Source: Rhodopseudomonas sp.
GTDB taxonomy: Bacteria; Pseudomonadota; Alphaproteobacteria; Rhizobiales; Xanthobacteraceae
Direction of reading: 5' to 3'
DNA length: 64,000 nt
Assembly (NCBI GenBank): GCA_016124795.1
Contig: WGNB01000007.1
Coordinates: 117,278-181,277 of the forward strand
Part shown: positions 36,878 to 43,921 of the stretch, piece by piece
Layout of the letters: the number at the start of each line of letters is the position of its first letter
Numbering within the stretch: the stretch's first letter is position 1
Translations under genes and position numbers: made by a program
The notes under the pieces: model-generated
Told to the model about the DNA's origin: nothing
Seen by the model: the letters and a program-made list of their open reading frames with translations, nothing else
Databases searched by the model: none

Positions 36878-37372
36878 ATGGCCGAACCAGTAGCAGCCCC
36901 CAGACCCGACGACGAAGAATTCCTGCGCCGCGCCTTCGACATGGCGGAACTGGCCTATGAGAACGGCAACCACCCGTTCGGCGCAATTCTGGTCGACCAG
37001 GACGGCGAAGTCCTGCTCGAGGCCGAAAACGGCTACCTGCCGGACGGCGACATGACAGCGCATGCCGAACGGCTGATCGCGACCGCCGCCTCGAAAACCT
37101 TCGAGCCGGAAGAACTGGCGGAATGCACGCTGTATTCGTCGGCGGAACCCTGCGCGATGTGCGCCGGCGCGATTTATTGGGCTGGCATCGGCCGGGTGGT
37201 CTACGGCCTGTCGGAAGAACGGCTGAAGACCATCACCGGCAATCATCCCGAAAACCCGACTTTGTCGATGCCGTGCCGTACGGTCTTCGCCGCCGGCCAA
37301 CGCAAGGTCGAGGTGGTCGGTCCCCTGCTCGAGGACGAGGCGGCCGAGCAGCACGAGGGCGTCTGGGATTGA
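36878..37372 (+). CDS. Nucleoside/guanine deaminase-like protein
   Basis: The 164-residue protein is a zinc-dependent deaminase of the CMP/dCMP family. The catalytic motif HAERL supplies the zinc His and the proton-shuttling Glu (about residues 62-63), and SAEPCAMCAGAIYWAGIGRVVYG holds the two zinc cysteines. The HPFGAILVDQDGEVLLEAEN N-terminal stretch is like guanine deaminase/tRNA adenosine deaminase relatives, but the protein has no TadA-type C-terminal signature I could recognise. It could deaminate a base, a nucleoside or a related heterocycle. The next genes encode nitrile hydratase, although the 182-base gap with a palindromic element argues against tight co-transcription. Confidence 0.86.
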   Translation: MAEPVAAPRPDDEEFLRRAFDMAELAYENGNHPFGAILVDQDGEVLLEAENGYLPDGDMTAHAERLIATAASKTFEPEELAECTLYSSAEPCAMCAGAIYWAGIGRVVYGLSEERLKTITGNHPENPTLSMPCRTVFAAGQRKVEVVGPLLEDEAAEQHEGVWD

Positions 37373-37390
37373 ACCCCGCCCCGTCGGCGC

Positions 37391-37490
37391 TGTCACCCTG
37401 AGGCAGTCGCATCAAGTGCGACCCGCGACGGTCGACGGCCCGCCAACCGTCGAAAATCGGCGCGTTGTACCTGTCATCTCAAGATGACGG
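37391..37490. repeat. Compound palindromic element in front of the nitrile hydratase operon
   Basis: Imperfect terminal arms (TGTCACCCTGAGGC at 37391-37404 and TCTCAAGATGACGG at 37477-37490) enclose two inner hairpins: GTCGCA/TGCGAC (37406-37422) and CGACGGT/ACCGTCG (37426-37452). The terminal arms are related to those of the elements at 39305 and 42276. It ends 64 bases before the nitrile hydratase alpha start, so it could lie in that leader or upstream of the promoter. Confidence 0.5.
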
Positions 37491-37554
37491 GATCGGCCAG
37501 TTATCTGGATCGCCCGCTTTCACGAATGCCGGCACTGAGTGTACACTCTCGGCC

Positions 37555-38202
37555 ATGGCACACGATCACTCCCACGATCATCACGACCACCACCATCACG
37601 ACCACGACCATTCCGAACTGTCGGAAACCCAGCTACGCGTGCGCGCGCTGGAGACCGTCTTGACGGAAAAAGGTTACGTCGAGCCGGCGGCGCTCGACGC
37701 CATCATTGAAACCTATGAAACCAAGATCGGCCCGCGCAACGGCGCCCGCGTCGTCGCCAAGGCCTGGACCGATCCGTCGTTCAAACAGGCGCTGCTCGCA
37801 GACGCCTCAAAGGCGATCGGCACACTGGGGCACGTCAGCCGCGTCGGCGATCACTTGATCGCGGTCGAGAACACGCCGCAACGCCATAATATGGTCGTCT
37901 GCACATTGTGCTCCTGTTACCCGTGGGAAATGCTCGGCCTGCCGCCGGTCTGGTACAAGGCCGCGCCCTATCGCTCGCGCGCCGTCAAAGACCCGCGCGG
38001 TGTGCTCGACGATTTCGGCGTGACGCTGCCGTCCGACACCGAAATCCGCGTCTGGGACTCAACCGCCGAAACCCGTTTCCTGGTGCTGCCGATGCGGCCC
38101 GCCGGTACGGAAGGCTGGAGCGAGGAACAACTGGCGGAAATCGTCACGCGCGATTCAATGATCGGCACCGGATTGCCAGACCCGCAGGTGAAGGTGAAAT
38201 GA
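37555..38202 (+). CDS. nthA: Nitrile hydratase subunit alpha, cobalt type
   Basis: This subunit binds the catalytic metal of nitrile hydratase, which hydrates nitriles to amides. The claw motif is VCTLCSC with the ligand cysteines C116, C119 and C121; Thr at position 117 marks the cobalt form (Ser in iron enzymes). The 215-residue protein has a histidine/aspartate-rich N-terminus (residues 3-19, eleven histidines) that is not needed for the fold and may bind metal. [12 protein letters not shown] and [21 protein letters not shown] are standard alpha-subunit segments. The start follows the sequence CTCTCGGCC; a longer frame lacks similarity. Its stop overlaps the beta-subunit start by four bases (ATGA). 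Confidence 0.95.
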   Translation: MAHDHSHDHHDHHHHDHDHSELSETQLRVRALETVLTEKGYVEPAALDAIIETYETKIGPRNGARVVAKAWTDPSFKQALLADASKAIGTLGHVSRVGDHLIAVENTPQRHNMVVCTLCSCYPWEMLGLPPVWYKAAPYRSRAVKDPRGVLDDFGVTLPSDTEIRVWDSTAETRFLVLPMRPAGTEGWSEEQLAEIVTRDSMIGTGLPDPQVKVK

Positions 38203-38858
38203 ACGGCGTTCACGACATGGGCGGCATGGACGGCTTCGGCAAGGTCGATGCCGAGCCGAACGAGCCGGTGTTTCACCACGACTGGGAAGGTCGGGTGATG
38301 GCGATGGTACGCGCGGTCGGCGCCAATGGCGGTCTCAACATCGACGCGCAGCGCTTCGCGCGCGAAATGTTGCCGCCCGAGGTCTATCTCACCAGTTCCT
38401 ATTATCAGAAATGGTTTCTGGCCTTCGAACGGATGCTGCTCGACCGCAACATGATCGCGGCCGACGAATCCGACGCCGGCCATTCGCTGAAGCCGAGCCC
38501 GTCGCTCAAGCGCGGCAAGTTTTCGCTGGCCGACGTGACCCGCGTCGAAACGCGCGGCAGCTTTGCGCGCGAAACGCAATCGTCGCCGGTTTTCAAGCCT
38601 GGCGACCGGGTGCGGACCAGGAACATCAATCCCGTCACGCATACACGGCTGCCGCGCTATGCCCGGGACAAAGTCGGCGTCATCGAACGTATCAACGGCT
38701 GCCACGTCTTTCCCGACACCAATGCGCACGACAAGGGCGAGAACCCGCAGTGGCTTTATACGCTGGTGTTCGAGGGTCGCGAATTATGGGGCGATGACGC
38801 TGACCCATCCTTGAAAGTCTCGATCGAAGCCTTCGAACCTTATCTGGAGCCCCTGTAA
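38199..38858 (+). CDS. nthB: Nitrile hydratase subunit beta
   Basis: The 219-residue beta subunit pairs with alpha to build the active site. It begins with the family-typical [16 protein letters not shown], continues with [18 protein letters not shown] and [17 protein letters not shown], and ends in the SH3-like barrel domain ([29 protein letters not shown], first 20 from about residue 128) that packs on the alpha subunit. The ATG overlaps the alpha stop, showing translational coupling. Together with alpha and the accessory protein gene downstream this is a complete nitrile hydratase operon; no amidase gene is seen in the window. Confidence 0.95.
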   Translation: MNGVHDMGGMDGFGKVDAEPNEPVFHHDWEGRVMAMVRAVGANGGLNIDAQRFAREMLPPEVYLTSSYYQKWFLAFERMLLDRNMIAADESDAGHSLKPSPSLKRGKFSLADVTRVETRGSFARETQSSPVFKPGDRVRTRNINPVTHTRLPRYARDKVGVIERINGCHVFPDTNAHDKGENPQWLYTLVFEGRELWGDDADPSLKVSIEAFEPYLEPL

Positions 38859-38916
38859 GCCGCAGTCGCCGGCCCGGCCCGGCCCGGCGAAAACACGGAC
38901 AACGGCAATTAGCGTC

Positions 38917-39303
38917 ATGACATCGATATCGCCATCCGCCGCCCACCGCGCCACGCGGGAAGTACCCGGCATTCCGCAAGATCAGGACGGGCCTGTGTTT
39001 CGCGAGCCCTGGGAGGCGCAGGCCTTCGCCATGACCCTCGCCCTGCATGAACGTGGCGTGTTCACCTGGCCGGAATGGGCCGCCGCGCTTGCGTCGGAAA
39101 TCAAACGCGCGCAAGCCGCCGGCGATCCGGACACCGGCGAGACCTATTATTCACACTGGCTGGCCGCACTGGAAAGGATCGTCGCGGATAAAGGCGTTAC
39201 GACCGAGGACACCTTGCATCGCTACCGCGATGCCTGGGACCGTGCCTGCGATCGAACGCCGCATGGCCAGCCAATCGAGTTGCAGCCGGAAGATTTCGCC
39301 TAA
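38917..39303 (+). CDS. Nitrile hydratase accessory protein (activator)
   Basis: The 128-residue protein resembles the N-terminal half of nitrile hydratase beta subunits: VFREPWEAQAFAMTLALHERGVFTWPEWA and YYSHWLAALERIVADKGV. In cobalt-type systems the corresponding small protein escorts the alpha subunit, delivers cobalt and swaps with beta during maturation. It follows the beta gene by 58 bases and is probably in the same transcript. The role is from the known family; metal specificity cannot be read from it. Confidence 0.9.
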   Translation: MTSISPSAAHRATREVPGIPQDQDGPVFREPWEAQAFAMTLALHERGVFTWPEWAAALASEIKRAQAAGDPDTGETYYSHWLAALERIVADKGVTTEDTLHRYRDAWDRACDRTPHGQPIELQPEDFA

Positions 39304-39304
39304 G

Positions 39305-39349
39305 CCGTCATCCTTCGAGGCTCGCTACGCTCGCACCTCAGGATGACGG
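39305..39349. repeat. Interspersed palindromic repeat (CCGTCATCCT family)
   Basis: Perfect 10-base outer arms CCGTCATCCT (39305-39314) and AGGATGACGG (39340-39349) enclose a GAGG...CCTC inner pair and a GC-rich core (ctcgctacgctcgc). I recognise this pattern as one of the most common intergenic repeats of Bradyrhizobium/Rhodopseudomonas genomes (from memory, not a search). It fills the gap between the convergent nitrile hydratase operon and NicO gene, and may also act as a transcript-end structure. Confidence 0.8.
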
Positions 39350-39352
39350 AAA

Positions 39353-40465
39353 TCACACTCCGATCATCCGCTCGCTCACCATATAACCGGTCAGCAGCAA
39401 GACGCCGAACACGACGATGACCGCGGCGGCGGCCGTCTCCAGCCCCCGCAGCAACAACAGGCCCTTGCCGGGCGTTGCTTTCGCCAATCGTCCGGCCAGA
39501 CCGCGCGCGGCAACAGCCAATGTCGCGATCGCGGAAACGGTGATCGCGGTGCCCAGACCCATGACAAAGGTCGAGGCGACCCCGATCCAGAACAAGCCCT
39601 GCGCCAGCGCGAAAACCAGAACGATGATCGCGCCCGAACAGGGCCGCAATCCAACGGCAACCACCGCGCCAAGGCCGCGCCGCAGCCAATGCCGGCCAGT
39701 CAGTTCGGCCGGCTCCGGCGCATGAGCATGGCCCCAGGCATGACCTTCGTCATCGTGATCATGATCGTGGGGCGTGTGATCGTGCGCGCCGGCATCGGCG
39801 TGAGCGTGATGATGATCGTGGGCGTGATCGTGACCATGGGAATGATCGTGGGCGTGATGATGCGCATGATCATGGTGCGACGCGTCATCGGCCGGCGGCC
39901 GCAGCATTTTCAGCAACGCGCGGCCCTTCACCCACAACAGCCGCAGGCCGATCAGGATAATCAGGCCGTAACCGACCATCTCGACGACCCGCACCGTCAT
40001 GCCCATCGCCTTCGAGGTCGCGTTGAGCATCACCGCGGCAATCGCGACGATAACCACCGCCGTGACGGCCTGCATGACCGCGGCGGCGAAGGACAGCACC
40101 AGCCCGCGCTTCCAGGTCTCGTCATTGGCGACCAGATAAGACGAGATCACCGCCTTGCCGTGACCGGGACCGGCGGCGTGAAAAATCCCGTAAGCGAATG
40201 AAATGCCGAGCAACGTCCAGGCGGCAGAACCGTCGGCCTTGGCGGCGCGGATCGCGCCCGACAGCATGCGATAAAACTGCGCCTGCTGATACAACACCCA
40301 GCCGGTGAAACCGCCGATGTCGGCCGAACCCGACACTCCACCGCCACCGACGCCAAACGGACCGGCCGTCGCCGCATCGATAGCCCCGGCAACCAGGAGA
40401 ATAAGAACGATCAGCAGGATGCATTGCATCAGCGGCGAACGCCGGGCGAGCCAGGTCATCGTCAA
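39353..40465 (-). CDS. NicO-family nickel/cobalt (or zinc) permease with histidine-rich loop
   Basis: The 370-residue membrane protein has the family motif FAYGIFHAAGPGHGKAVISSYL (histidines near residues 95 and 101) and a second half with LRPCSGAIIVLVFALAQGLFWIG. About seven helices are split by a long cytoplasmic loop (about 195-250) made almost wholly of His, Asp and Ala. Family members move Ni2+, Co2+ or, in the ZevAB system of Haemophilus, zinc. It is 60 bases downstream of a DUF1007 gene, the same pairing as ZevA/ZevB. Placement against the cobalt nitrile hydratase operon makes cobalt supply or balance an attractive guess, not a proof. Confidence 0.88.
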   Translation of the reverse strand: MTMTWLARRSPLMQCILLIVLILLVAGAIDAATAGPFGVGGGGVSGSADIGGFTGWVLYQQAQFYRMLSGAIRAAKADGSAAWTLLGISFAYGIFHAAGPGHGKAVISSYLVANDETWKRGLVLSFAAAVMQAVTAVVIVAIAAVMLNATSKAMGMTVRVVEMVGYGLIILIGLRLLWVKGRALLKMLRPPADDASHHDHAHHHAHDHSHGHDHAHDHHHAHADAGAHDHTPHDHDHDDEGHAWGHAHAPEPAELTGRHWLRRGLGAVVAVGLRPCSGAIIVLVFALAQGLFWIGVASTFVMGLGTAITVSAIATLAVAARGLAGRLAKATPGKGLLLLRGLETAAAAVIVVFGVLLLTGYMVSERMIGV

Positions 40466-40525
40466 TATATCCCCGAATAACCCCGATAAGACCGCGCCGT
40501 GCCGATCGCGATTGAGACACTCAGA

Positions 40526-41200
40526 TTACGGACAATGCACCAGAATCTTGTTGGCGAAGTTCGCGCCCCAAGCCATCGTCGTATTGGTCTGATCGGCGGG
40601 AATATTGCTGAGCGCCTTGCCTTCGGCATAGGTCATCTCGCGCGGCAGTTCGACATCGAGCTTGCAGCCTGACGGTGCGCCGACGAGCCGCACCGGCTTG
40701 TCATCGCCCTTCGGCTTGGCGAACGAGAAATCGACGAAAATCGTCGGATCGTAGATCTCGACCTTGAAATCCTTGGCCGCGACCGGCGTCTCGAGCGGTA
40801 TCGTGAAGTGCAAGGTCAGCACCTGATTGTTATAATCGAGATAATAATCCGGCAACGGATCGGTCATCTTGATTTTCTTGCCGTCGGCCGTCGCATAGGT
40901 GAAGTACTCGTATTCCTTCAGCGACTCGACATTGACCTTGGCCAGCGGCTCCAGTTCCTCGCGGGTGAACTGGCCCTTGACCTTGCCTTCATAACCCTGG
41001 GTCGCGAAGGCCGAGAACATGTCGTCGAACGACCAGTCATGGCGCACACCGGTGACACGACCGTCCGGCGCGTAAAGCACCTGCGAGTGCATGGTGACCC
41101 AGACATGCGGGTGCGCCTGGGCGGGCGCGGAGAAACCGGCCATCGCAAACAGGCCGGCCGCCAGCGCCGCCGCCCACCAGTTCAAACGGTTGATCGTCAT
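40526..41200 (-). CDS. DUF1007 family periplasmic protein (ZevA-like)
   Basis: The 224-residue protein has a signal peptide (MTINRLNWWAAALAAGLFAM, cleavage at PAQA|HPHVW), leaving a mature N-terminus with the metal-liganding pattern H-P-H. The remainder matches DUF1007: VRHDWSFDDMFSAFATQG, EYFTYATADGKKIKM and FVDFSFAKPKGDDKPVRL. In Haemophilus influenzae ZevA, a DUF1007 protein, binds zinc for the permease ZevB. The gene is directly upstream of a NicO-type permease gene, so the pair should be a metal transport unit. No Zur or riboswitch motif was found in its 75-base upstream gap. Confidence 0.85.
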   Translation of the reverse strand: MTINRLNWWAAALAAGLFAMAGFSAPAQAHPHVWVTMHSQVLYAPDGRVTGVRHDWSFDDMFSAFATQGYEGKVKGQFTREELEPLAKVNVESLKEYEYFTYATADGKKIKMTDPLPDYYLDYNNQVLTLHFTIPLETPVAAKDFKVEIYDPTIFVDFSFAKPKGDDKPVRLVGAPSGCKLDVELPREMTYAEGKALSNIPADQTNTTMAWGANFANKILVHCP

Positions 41201-41276
41201 GACACGCCTGTTTCTACGGATTCGGCCGGACGTTTAGCACACTTCGCGGCGGAACGGAGGCGAACCGCGGGGTCCG

Positions 41277-42230
41277 TCAGCCGTGACCGAGGCAGGCATC
41301 GTGCGGCTTCAAGACGCAGTGATTGGCCTCATCCACCTCAATTTGCACGGTGGTATGGCAAATATCGAAGCGAGTTTGCAGGTCGCCGGCGACCTGCTGG
41401 AGAAAGCCGTCGCCCGGATGGCCGGCCGGCATCACCAGATGACAGGTCAATGCATTCTCGGTCGTGCTCATCGCCCAGATATGCAGGTCGTGCAGGCCGG
41501 CAACCTGAGGCAACGCCTCGAAATAACGCCGCACCTCCGCCGGGTCGATGTCGCGCGGCGCGGCGTTGAGCGCCAGCCGCAGCGAGTCGCGCAGCAGCCG
41601 CCAGGTGCCGAAAAGGATGACCACCGAGATCAACAGGCTGACCGCGGGGTCAAGCCACTGCCAGCCGGTCAGCATGATGCCGAAGGCGGCGACGATCACC
41701 GCCACGGACACGCCGGCATCGGCCAGCATATGCAGGAAAGCACCGTGCATATTGAGGTCGCCTTTGCTGCCGCGACTTAACAGCCAGGCCGAGACGCCAT
41801 TGATGACGACCGCGATGGCGGCGACGACAATCACCGGACCAGTGGCGATCGGCTCCGGCGTCATCAGCCGTTGCACCGCCTCGTAGACGATGATCGCGGT
41901 GGCGGCGAGCAGGATCAGGCCGTTGGCCATCGCCGACAGGATCGAGGCCGCGCGCATCCGATAGGTAAAGCGCGAGCTTGGCCGCCAGTCGGCAATGGCG
42001 AAGGCGAGCCACGCGATCACCAGGCCCATAACGTCGCCGAAATTGTGGCCGGCGTCGGCCAGGAGCGCGAGCGAATTGGTATAGAGCCCGTAAACAACCT
42101 GCGCGACGACGAGCGCGACGTTAAGTCCGGTCGCGATCGCAAACGTACGGCCGAAACTGGTCGGCGCGTGCGAATGGCCGAGGCCGTGCGCATGATCGTA
42201 ATGGTGATGATGGTCGTGGCTGCCGTGCAT
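41277..42230 (-). CDS. Cation diffusion facilitator family metal exporter
   Basis: This 317-residue CDF protein exports divalent metals in exchange for protons. It opens with a histidine-rich tail (HGSHDHHHHYDHAHGLGHSH), then six helices. The transport site pairs are H62/D66 (HNFGD) and H167/D171 (HMLAD), the HxxxD/HxxxD form known in zinc-specific CDFs; the C-terminal cytoplasmic domain (from about 215: GLHDLHIWAMSTTENALTCH) is the dimerising metallochaperone-like fold. It lies 76 bases upstream of the DUF1007/NicO pair and in the same direction, so import-type and export-type metal genes are adjacent. Confidence 0.93.
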   Translation of the reverse strand: MHGSHDHHHHYDHAHGLGHSHAPTSFGRTFAIATGLNVALVVAQVVYGLYTNSLALLADAGHNFGDVMGLVIAWLAFAIADWRPSSRFTYRMRAASILSAMANGLILLAATAIIVYEAVQRLMTPEPIATGPVIVVAAIAVVINGVSAWLLSRGSKGDLNMHGAFLHMLADAGVSVAVIVAAFGIMLTGWQWLDPAVSLLISVVILFGTWRLLRDSLRLALNAAPRDIDPAEVRRYFEALPQVAGLHDLHIWAMSTTENALTCHLVMPAGHPGDGFLQQVAGDLQTRFDICHTTVQIEVDEANHCVLKPHDACLGHG

Positions 42231-42275
42231 GCCGGCAACCTAATCCGATGGAAAATGAATACTAGAACACTCTAC

Positions 42276-42324
42276 CCGTCATCCTGAGGCGGCCGCGCCA
42301 TACGCGCGCGCCTCAGGGTGACGG
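42276..42324. repeat. Interspersed palindromic repeat (CCGTCATCCT family, second copy)
   Basis: Fifteen-base arms CCGTCATCCTGAGGC (42276-42290) and GCCTCAGGGTGACGG (42310-42324) pair with one G-T wobble around a GC-rich loop. The outer arms match the copy at 39305. It sits between the CDF start and the gamma-glutamyltransferase stop, two bases from the latter. Confidence 0.8.
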
Positions 42325-42325
42325 A

Positions 42326-43921
42326 CTAGACCCCGGCCGCGCCGCCGTCGGCACGCGGGTCGTGGCCGGCTTCCAGCGTGCCGTTCGCATGCAGGATCGC
42401 CGCGCCGGCATGGCCCATGGTGTCGGAGTAATCTTCATCGAGCACCGCGACGTCGTGCCCCGCCGACATCAGCCGGTCGATCAGGTTGCCGTCGAACCGC
42501 GCCTCCAGCCGAAGGTTGGTCTGGTTCGAACCCCAGGTGCGGCCGAGCAGCCAGCGCGGCGCATCGAGCGCCTTATCGAGCGGCTGGCGATAGGTGACGT
42601 GGCGCGTAAATACCGCCGCCTGGCTTTGCGGCTGGCCCTCGCCGCCCATGGTGCCGTAGGCCATGACGCGGCCATCCTTGAGGACGGCGAGCGCCGGATT
42701 GAGCGTGTGGAACGGCCGGCGACCGGGTTCCAGCGCGTTCAGCGCCTTGGGATCGAGCGAGAAGCTCGAGCCGCGATTCTGCATCAGCACGCCGGTTGCC
42801 GGCAGCACGCAACCGGAGCCGAACTCCCAATAGATCGACTGGATATAGGACACCACCAGACCGCTGGCGTCGGCCGCGCCCATCCAGATGGTGTCGCCGC
42901 GCGCTTGGCGGTCCGGCCAGGGCGCGGCCCGGCGCGCGTCGATCTTGCGCGCTTCGCCATCGAGGAAACTCGCGGCAAGAAATTGCACCAGCGGACCGTC
43001 GACCCGATCCGGATCGGTGATGACGCGGTCGCGCACCAGGAAGGCGCGCTTGGTCGCTTCGACCAGACCATGAATGTGATCGAAGCTTTCGGCCGGCGCG
43101 GCCTTCAGCCGGTCGAACAGCGCCAGAATGATCAGCGAGGCCAGACCTTGCGTCGGCGCCGGCGTATTATAGAGCGTGCCGGCGCTTACAGCGACGCCGA
43201 GCGGCTCGGCGATGCGGGCGTCGTATTTCTCCAGGTCGGCGCGCGTCACCGGCGAACCGATCCGCTCGAGATCGGCGGCGATCTCGCGGCCGACATCGCC
43301 GCGATAGAAATCCGGCAGGCCGGCCTTGGCGAGATGCTCGAGGGTCGCGGCCAGAGCCGTCTGTTTCAGGACAGCGCCTTCGTCGGGCGCCTTGCCATCG
43401 ACCAGAAAAGCCGCCGCGAAGCCCGGCACTTTCTCAAGTTCGGCGAATTTGTCGCGGGTCAGCGCCGCCTGGCTGCGCGCCACGGTGTAGCCCTCGCGGG
43501 CGCGGCGGATCGCGGCGGCGAGGAGGATATCCAGCGGCAACCGGCCGCGATGAACCCGCGCGGCCTCCAGAGCCTTTTGCCAGCCCGCGACCGCGCCCGG
43601 CACCGTCAGTGCGGCGAGCGGACCGCGCGCCGGCATCTCGTAGTGGCCGGCATCGCGATAAAATCGCGGCGTCGCTTTGGCGCCGGCAATGCCCGCGCCC
43701 ATGATCGCACGCACCTTGCCATGCGGCTCGCGAACCAGCCAGAAGCCGTCGCCGCCGATGTGGTTCATATGCGGATAGACGGCGGCGATCGATGCCGCCA
43801 TCGCCAGCATCGCCTCGATGGCGTTGCCGCCTTCTTCGAGAATGGCGCGGCCGTCCTCGACGGCGGCCGCATGTGGCGCGCAGACGACGCCACGGCGATG
43901 ACCGGCGGTGTGCAGGTTCAT
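42326..43921 (-). CDS. Gamma-glutamyltransferase family protein
   Basis: The 531-residue protein is a member of the Ntn-hydrolase gamma-glutamyltranspeptidase family, which matures by self-cleavage at a Thr. The likely nucleophile is the Thr in RGDTIWMGAADASG (about residue 344), whereas GGT of Escherichia coli has TTH at this point. Other marks are GGNAIEAMLAMAASIAAVYPHMNHIGGDGF (near the N-terminus) and YGTMGGEGQPQ. There is no signal peptide, so a cytoplasmic location is likely, unlike classic GGT. Gene order with the M3 peptidase (four-base overlap) suggests joint peptide or glutathione-conjugate turnover; such GGT-like enzymes often act on acyl-amides instead. Confidence 0.88.
   Translation of the reverse strand: MNLHTAGHRRGVVCAPHAAAVEDGRAILEEGGNAIEAMLAMAASIAAVYPHMNHIGGDGFWLVREPHGKVRAIMGAGIAGAKATPRFYRDAGHYEMPARGPLAALTVPGAVAGWQKALEAARVHRGRLPLDILLAAAIRRAREGYTVARSQAALTRDKFAELEKVPGFAAAFLVDGKAPDEGAVLKQTALAATLEHLAKAGLPDFYRGDVGREIAADLERIGSPVTRADLEKYDARIAEPLGVAVSAGTLYNTPAPTQGLASLIILALFDRLKAAPAESFDHIHGLVEATKRAFLVRDRVITDPDRVDGPLVQFLAASFLDGEARKIDARRAAPWPDRQARGDTIWMGAADASGLVVSYIQSIYWEFGSGCVLPATGVLMQNRGSSFSLDPKALNALEPGRRPFHTLNPALAVLKDGRVMAYGTMGGEGQPQSQAAVFTRHVTYRQPLDKALDAPRWLLGRTWGSNQTNLRLEARFDGNLIDRLMSAGHDVAVLDEDYSDTMGHAGAAILHANGTLEAGHDPRADGGAAGV

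Noticed and set aside
39740..39900. Short near-repeats resembling a tandem repeat or CRISPR-like array
   Set aside because: These are codons for the His/Asp/Ala-rich loop of the NicO permease; there are no constant-length spacers or repeats.
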